Assembly (NCBI RefSeq): GCF_016802725.1
Contig: NC_052665.1
Location: 17,800,501 to 17,864,500, forward strand
Direction: 5' to 3'
From: Solenopsis invicta
Taxonomy: Eukaryota; Arthropoda; Insecta; Hymenoptera; Formicidae
DNA length: 64,000 nt
A program made the position numbers and the translations under genes. This document shows, piece by piece, positions 27,101 through 36,100 of the stretch (the stretch's first letter is position 1; every line of letters begins with the position of its first letter). The notes below the pieces were generated by a model, which saw nothing but the letters and a program-made list of their open reading frames with translations, made no database searches and was not told where the DNA came from.

Positions 27101-30100
27101 TTTTCCATTTTCTGGAAATATTTTCGCTAAATCGTATTGTTATAGGATTCGAAATTGACAACTCGTCAATATTTAGTTATTACATAAAAATTTCAAGCGT
27201 CTGTACAGTTTAAACGCTGAGAAAGCTGTTTGAAGAAGCTGAGAGGGTCGCGTCTTATTTTATACCTTTTTAAGGTAGTTACGCAAAATACACGACATGC
27301 AATAACTTACGTTGCACCTCGGGGATCGCGCTAACACGATGTTCATCCAAAAATGTCACAGATATTGCAAGCTAGCAGGCGGCATGTCAGTAGAATGCAA
27401 GCCAACAAACAGAGCGCAGTATGCTGCGACACGTGTCGTGTCGTTAATTGTCAACATGCCGTTTATATTTTCCATTGTAGAGCACACAGATATTCATTTC
27501 GCGTACGTGTTCCGCAACTCGTAACCCCGTCGTCGCTGCCGTTCGTTTTCGAGTATCCGTAACATTGTAACTGATGAAAATCAGGCCGATATTCATAATT
27601 GATGGCTGTGAACACAGGTACACGTTTAGAGCGACAAATTATGAAAATCGACTTGATTTAATCGCGTCTGACCTCGTTTGGCCAAAAATAGCCCCGGATC
27701 GCTTGGATTATTAAAGCCGCCCAGAAGCGAAAATATCGCTAAATTGAACCTCCGTTAACGAGAATTGGAGGAGGTTCGATAAAATCGACCGTGCGAGCGC
27801 GACGGGGCAAGTAACCGTTAAAAATCGCACGGTATCCTGGTCGTCGCCGGATATTTCATGCCCCTCGCGGCCGTAGATTCGTTTTCCGCCCGAGTAACCG
27901 CGCGAGCCACCATTGTTCCGGACAAGCGTCCTCGCGCGCGTACGTGTTTTACATAGAGACGGAAACCACCCCCCGCGCGCGCGCCTCTCTCTTTCTCTTA
28001 GCTCTCTCTGTTTCTCCCCTTTATTCCTCCAAATATATTTGGATGAAGCACGGCATTAGTGGAGTGCAATAACGAACTCGCTTCTCTTTATAATTCCGGT
28101 TTCATAACACGTACAGGTGAAGTTAACGTGCCGAGCGAGAGGCGTACCCGAGCCGCGCGTATCCTGGCGCCGGGAAGACGGCAGGAACATTATAATTCGG
28201 GAGCCATTTGCAGGAAGCGCCCCGAACCAGAAGTCTCAAGGTAAGATTTAATATAGATGGTACGCCCGCGCGCCGCCGCGCCGCGCCGCGCCGTTCCGCC
28301 GATATAACGCAGAATATACAATTATGTTTTCCTTAGGTGCGCATGCCACCCTCCGCGCGCGATCCCGTTAGTATTCAAATTCCCTCATTACGAATCGCGG
28401 TTCCGGACTTTAAGATGAATTTTGCCCGGAAACCGATTCCGCTGATGTTACGAGATGATGCCATCACTCGCGATTTCCACCGAACGGCCGGCCGCCGTCG
28501 TTCCGCGGATCGTTAAACGTAATGTCGAATTCTCCCGCGATTAATGTTGAGCCAGTTATGGAACACGCACGCGTGTTACCTTCTTTGGGATTCTCTTGTA
28601 ATTTATGTTCGTATTAAAACAGGAGAATCGTTCAATTCAATTTGATTCATGGAAAATGGCAATTTGTCGAGAGTTGTTCTTAACCGTAGTTTGAAGATCT
28701 TACGATCAATTTTTCCTCTTGATTACTAATGTAAGATGTGTCCTAATAATTAATAATCAAATTTCTTTTTTTTTCCGATAAAGTCAAACTTAATTGATAT
28801 TAATCAGAGTAATTGGGAAATAACGTATTACTTGTTTGTAACGGTAAAAGTAATTACATTGTCATTACATTTTTACAGTAATGCTAATAAATTTTATCGT
28901 TTTATTTTATAAATATACAATACATTGTAGATCAAAATTAATAACAATCACTAAGATAAATGTATCTTATCGGATTACTGACCCAAATGACGCCACCGTA
29001 ATTTGTTTTACGCCCGTAATAAAACACAGCTGATTAAAAGTGTCTTATCGGAAAGCGGTTGTCAAAGTTTATCAAATGTTCGTCAAAGTAAGTAAATATA
29101 TATAATTTGATTTCACGTGAAAAGTGATTCTCAAAATACCATGTCGAGAATCTGTCACTTTAAACTGTCCGTGGCTAAACTTATTCTTAAATTTACTACA
29201 ACAGCTCAGCAGCTGTAGAATGATCAAATCTAATAATTTTGAATTGTAATAACGTGTTTTAATTTTGCACGGTTAATATGTTTAAAAAATAATAAAATAA
29301 TAAAGGATATCATATAACTATATGGATTTTATAAAATATAATAGAGATGGTCAACACACAGATACGGTGGCGTCATTTGGTACACATTAATGATGTAAAT
29401 CGGAATAACTTAAAATTTCGATGATGTGATTCAGGACATTTGCAGCTCACACTTAATTTTTTTTTGTACGTGGAAATATTTTTGTTTATTTTCAACTTTT
29501 ATATAAGTTTTCAATATTACAATATTAACTTTAGATCAAATTCGTAGTCTTACCTAACATCACTTTATTATTATTTTTTTTTTTTTATCAAACAACACCT
29601 ATCAAAAATTAGTTCTTATTTAAAATGGCGTAATTTTGTACATTTACCTTATAGATTTCGTATGTATGCCACTCTAAAAAACTTTTGTGAAAAGGTAACA
29701 AAAAAAAGTAATGGTAACGGTAACGATAACGGTAACGCGTTTCTTTTATACAGTAACGTTCCCAGCTCCGATATTAATTTTCTATGTTTGCTGCTACTTT
29801 TAAAACACGGATATTAAATAAATCTTATAGATTGTACGTGTCCGTTGAGAAAATCGGACCGAAACGCTCGGCAATATGAAATTATTGCATGTTCCTTGAC
29901 GAAAACGCTCGAGAGATGGTGGTCGTAAAATGGACGTCGGTAGGGAAACACTACTCGCGAACCGAGCAAAGCGTCCCGCCTCGCCCTCGACCGTCGCGTC
30001 GGTCTCGGCTAAACGACGTATTTAGTATTCACTTCAGCGTGGTGATACTAATAGCAGGCAAATTTCGCCGTACTGTCGACGTGGTCCACAGCAAGGATGC

Positions 30101-33100
30101 ACACCGCGCAGCAACCGGTGCAACATATGCCGAGCGCGAACCCGCACCTCCGGACGACCCGGCTCAGGCGGCTTATTGTCGACACTACAATCGTAGTGAT
30201 TATCGTGGAGCCATGTCGGAAAAGTTTGTCTTAGTCTCTCGCGATCACCACAAGATTTAATTAACGTTGGGCGAACATTTTGCGCCAACGTCGGACGCGA
30301 AAAACAATTGGACGGAAAGAGGAAAGAACGACAATAATGTAATCATTCTTAAGTTCGTTCTGTAGATTATGTTGTGAAATTCGTAAAAAAAAATTCGTCA
30401 CTACATGGAAGGAATGGTTTTACTAAAAAAATATATATATAAAAATTTAGATACAGATCTGAAAATAACTCTGTTAATTCATCAAAATAATTATGTGAGA
30501 TACTCAGTTGGTTGCTAGAATGTCAAAATTTTTTGCAGCACTGCTCATCACGCTTGAACTTCCTTTATAATTATTTGGATGGTCCATATAATTATTTTCA
30601 AGTCCGTATCTACCTAAACTTTTAGATATTTTAACAAAATCGTTTCTCTCGTGTATAAATTTCCTATAACTTAAGTATTCAAATACGACTGTTCATCAAA
30701 TAAAACGTTTTTTAATCTCGAGATACACTTCGTCCTTTTAATTTCCTCAACATGATCTCGAGAGATCGTTTTCGCTTTTTTTTTTATTCTCATTTTTCGC
30801 TCCAAAATGTTATTCTCAGAAAACTAATTTCCGCGCGCGGAAAGAATAAACTATTACTTCTACGATTTGAATGGGGGAACGCGCGGAGTCGTGTCGTTCG
30901 TCGGGACTTCGATTAAGTTCGGAACGCAGCGTAGAGTGCAAAGCAAAACGCGGACGTTTATACCGTTTCCGCGTAATTAATTCGCGGAGCGGAAAACACA
31001 CGGGGTGTGTCTCCAGGACCTTTGAGAAAATCGATGTTTTTGCGAGCTGAGCTGCAATGTAGCGTAACGAGGCCGCAGGTGAGGAGGGGTTTCGTGCGTT
31101 TGCTTACGATATTCCGCGGTAAGGAACAGGTGCATGCGCAACAAATTGCGCTCATCTTATCTGCGTGCGCCAATCCGTTGTTTGCACCTGAATGCACTCA
31201 CGAGCTTATTCAGAATGAATATGTAGAGGATGTCGCTTAACATAAACGTTTCTTTTGATTAATTTACACCGATGTCGGAGCATGTGCGCCTTAAGGATAA
31301 AACTATTGGATCGGATTTTACAAATTATATTGGAACTTTTAAAATCGTCATGAAACGCAGAGTGAATAAATTCGCAAATAGTGACTAAGAATTGTTGAAA
31401 AAAAAAGCAGACAAAATGTAACATGCAAAAATCCAACGTGTGTTACATATTCCGTAATAAAATATTGGAGAAGCATAATTAGCGCGAATATAATATTATT
31501 AAGCGCGTTTGTCGTTTTATTGATTATCGACCACCGCTTTTGTAATAGGTCGTTCGCTTCACGTTCTTTTTCCGTCCGTCTATATATAGTGCTCTTCGTT
31601 AAATAACAATAGCCAGAGACAATCGGCTGTCAGTTGAAGTTTCTATTAATTAATTATATATTAGAATATATAATTAAGTTGGCATAAACTCCAGAAAAAA
31701 ATGACTTTCATAAAACAAGAAAGCGCATTTATTATTAATTTTGTGCACATTGTTATTTCTGTTCAACGAAACTGGAAATAATTCTAATAAAATTTTTATA
31801 TTTATTAATTAATAAGTAGTTGGTTTGCTTTCTATATCGGATACAATTGTTCGCTTAAAAGTAGAACGATCGCTTTTAAAATAAATTCGTATACGATTTG
31901 CAGAAATGTAGTTAATGGTTAATCTTATATTCACGCTAGTAAAAATAAATTATAATAAAATGAGTTAGTGAATCAGATTGACCAAATTTCGATATTTAAA
32001 AAAAAATCAATTTTACATTAAAATAAAAAAATCTAACATTGTGGACGCGAATTTTGGGATACGTTAGAGATCTATGTATCAAGAGCTGTCAGTTTTGTTT
32101 GACCTTAACGTTCACTATTCTCAGCAAATCACGTAACCGAATATCTCGGCGAAGAGCTGAAGCTGACGAAGATCTCGAGGAACGAGATGGGAGTTTATCT
32201 GTGCATCGCCAGTAACGGAGTTCCGCCCGCAGTCAGCAAACGTATTTATATCAACGTTCATTGTGAGTAATAGTGATTACGGTCCGTTGGATCGGATGTA
32301 CCGAGTACCTCGTGCAGAAGCGAAGCCGTGCTGAGGCTGGAAATGCAACAATATCTTCCGATTTTCGATTTACAGTTCCGCCAGTGATTCACGTACCCAA
32401 TCAGCTAGTTGGCGCGCCCTTGGGGACCGACGTGGTCCTGGAATGCTTCGTCGAGGCGTCCCCCATGTCTATTAACTATTGGGTCAAGGATCCAAAGGGT
32501 GAGATGACACGTGACATGATGACATTTTAGCATAATATTTTGATCAAGTGTTTAATTATCATATTTTTTCAGTCCGTAACACTTGCTAAATTGATGATAT
32601 TCGTTGGTTGCATTCTTATTTATTGGAAATTTGTGCAATTTGGAATTTTGTGTAATTTGTTACATTTATCAGTTTGTCAATGATTAATCGTATACATTAA
32701 CTTCAGTATAAATTATATTTCACTTGTTATTAGTTCAATATGTTACTATTCAATGTACCGAATAATTCTAGATGGTTACAAAATAGACAAAAAAATTATA
32801 GATTAATTAACAATTACATTATAATTATTAATTAAATTTATAAATTAAATGATATCATTACGTGAGATTTTATTATAAAATTTTTTGTGCCACTTTAAAT
32901 AATGAAGTTGACAAACCTTTTGAAGGTATTCTTCAAACTATATAAATATTTTATTCATAAATAATTCAGATTTCGCACAGCTTTAAAGTCTGTAATTTAA
33001 ATTACATTTCTCTGTAATACATTTTAACTTTTAATCTTGAAAGATATAACATGCACATGTTACTAATATGCATTTTGAATATAATATAATTCAATTCTCA

Positions 33101-36100
33101 CTTATTTCCTATCAATGAAGTGTATAATTTTAGTAATAATAATCGTATATTAATAATACAGTTTTCACGCGAAATGAAATTATGATTTAATGCAATAGGA
33201 ATAATTTACAGAATATCTTTCCATTGATGTGTATATATGAATGCAATACCAACATCTGTGTGAAATAGTTGTAGTTTGCCCTGCGTACTGTTTACCACAA
33301 GTAGCATAGTCCGTTATAGCGATTGGTTTGTTAACTAATTACCGACTGTAACTAGCGGAGAAATGCTCAAACGTTAATTACTCTCGCAAGACAAATCCGA
33401 TTATGGACCGTACTTTAGCACAGGCGATTCCGATACCGGGCGAATCGTTGTATTGTCAGTTCCAAGGAACTTATTCGTATTATTAGAAACACGATTTAAA
33501 CTTATTCAAATAAACAACGATGCGAAAAAGAGTATTAAATAATGCAAATTATCTTTTTATCTTATGCAAAGTAGAATAATAAAATTCAAAAAGTTAAATT
33601 TCTCAATGCACATCACAGTCAACATTTTTTTTTTAATTTTGGCTTTTTTTATAGTAAGTATATCAGTAAAAAGTGAACCGTTTTGGTATCATAAATCGTA
33701 CCAAATGACAACGAGAACCAGCAACATATCGCAACAACGTGTAATAACTTGGCTCAGAATCCCTCAAGAAAACTTTAGATAGATATAAGAGAGAATACTA
33801 CTTATCCAGACTCGCGGAAATACCCTCGCAGTGGATTTCGCCTCGCAAGAGCCAGACGTTCTCCCAGTTTAACACACGCTCAGCTATCCGGAGTTCCTCG
33901 CTCCAATGCATTCGTATGCAATTTCGTCTCGCGTGGAAGATACCTTTCACTTGTTTCCCATTATACGCAACTGTTTCAACGTGTAATAAGAAAGCATAGC
34001 AGGAAACGGGCGAGATATCTTATTTATGGTAAAAGACGTGGCTTCTTAGCACACAAACGCATGGCGTGAGCATATCTAATAGTTTAATTGAAATAATATT
34101 CAAACAAATGCATTTAATTAACACAATACCTGTGGCGCATTTTAATTATATTCATTTATTTTATTAGCAAAATAATTGTAAAGTCAAAATAATATTAAAA
34201 CCGAAAAACGTGTATATTCGAATGCAGAAATTCTCGGTTCTAATGTCAAAAAATATAAAACATAATTGGAATTTGTATTTGTCATTTATATAAATTTGTA
34301 TAAATTTTTAATTTTAATTTGTATGTTGTTTTAAATTCTGTTTTCTTAAAACACACACACACACATACACACACACACACTTAAAACACTCTGTGTAATT
34401 TCACAATAAATAGTTTTTTTTATTGCTGCCGCATATCAATCGATAAAAATGCTGAATACGCAAACATGAGAAAAAACAACATGCGGTTTTCTATCTGAAT
34501 AGAACTGGAATAATCGAGCATGCTCTTCGCTTTGTTCTCCAGGTGCAATGATAATATCCAGCGTCAGGCACGACGTCCAGGCGATGCCGAAGTCACCGTT
34601 CGAGGTCCGGATGATCCTCACGATCCGGAACTTGCAGAAAAACGACGTGGGAACGTACAAGTGCGCGGCCAAAAATTCCCTCGGCGAGGTCGAGAGTAGT
34701 ATTCGATTATACGGTGAGTACACAGCGCGTTTTCGACCGTTATCAAACGAAGTTTCCCGCGGAGCCCATAGTTTCCCGCGGAGCCCATAAAGAATACCTA
34801 ATTCGATTACTCGATGAAATGCAGTCAAAACGGGGAGAGAATTGTGTTATCCGCGCCGCATTTCGTTTCAATGCACATGTACATTTGCAGATAATCGTGA
34901 TTCTTCCTTCTTTCCTTCCTTTTTCCTCTCCGTTTTATTCTTTTAGATAGTAACACCAGGGATTAAGATTTCGTTCCGTAAAATAAAACCTATAAATAGA
35001 CCAGCAGATAATTGCGCGAGAGAGGTCAACGGTGAAAAGTTTGCTTTGCAAATTGTGAATAAGTTATTGTACTTATAAGCATCGTGCCGGGATTAATTTT
35101 CTGCTTGTTACAGCTGATAATGTCTATTTCGTTGATAACATTGTTTTGCAACATGTAATCGTATCAAGCAAACACTCTACCTAAACTTTAAATTTGCCAT
35201 AGAGATCTAATAACAAATAGTAGGAAAGAATCACGCAAGATTTGATTTAATTTTAAATTTTTGACTATTGGTAGAATATAACAACTAGCCGCAAATCAGA
35301 AAAAAAATCTATACAGTGTTAAATAAAAAAAAATGATAAAAAGTTCTGTCTAATTTTTTTATTCTATAAAATTTGATTTGATTCTATAAAATTTCATCAT
35401 ATTCTTCAATTTTCAACGTTAAATAATCTATGTTGATGATGGTTCGTTTTATTGAAAGAAAGAAATTTGAGGCCGAGATCCATCAAGAAATGCGCTTTTG
35501 CGGTATTAGGGTAGAGTCGCTGAATGCGCCTCGGTCGCTTAAATCATACCTCATCAATATTTTATACTTTTATTTATGCCACGTTCTGAAATTCACCAGT
35601 ACTGAAAATTTATGTACATACACGCGTTTATGTATACGTAGCTATAGATTTTTAATACTGACAGTGTATATTTACAACGTAATGTTAATACAAGCATTTT
35701 AGCAAAAATAAATAATAAGTGAGAAATAAATAATATAAATAAAAATTTAACAAATCTTGTTTTGTACGTGCTAACAATACTTAAAAAAATTAGGTACTGA
35801 TATTAATTTTTGATCAATTTAAATAACTGATGATAGTAAAAAAAAACGAAAAATTATGAATGAAATGTCAATCGTAAAAATAAACTCACGCAAACCGAGT
35901 TTTGATATTCTTAATATTTCATTAGTTTAATTTATTAATTCTTAATATTTCATCCTTTTTTAATTAATTATTAATAAAATAAGTATCAGTTAACATTCAG
36001 TTTTGTATATTTTTAGCTATTCTAATACGATTTAGAAGAGTCGATTTAGATAATTGGTTGCCTAAATTTTACATTCAAAAAGACTTTTATTTATTTGTTA

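Noticed and set aside
29889..30260. 123-codon frame considered as the missing Ig2 exon
   Set aside because: It lacks the cysteine and WRRED motif; the real exon was found at 28117-28240.
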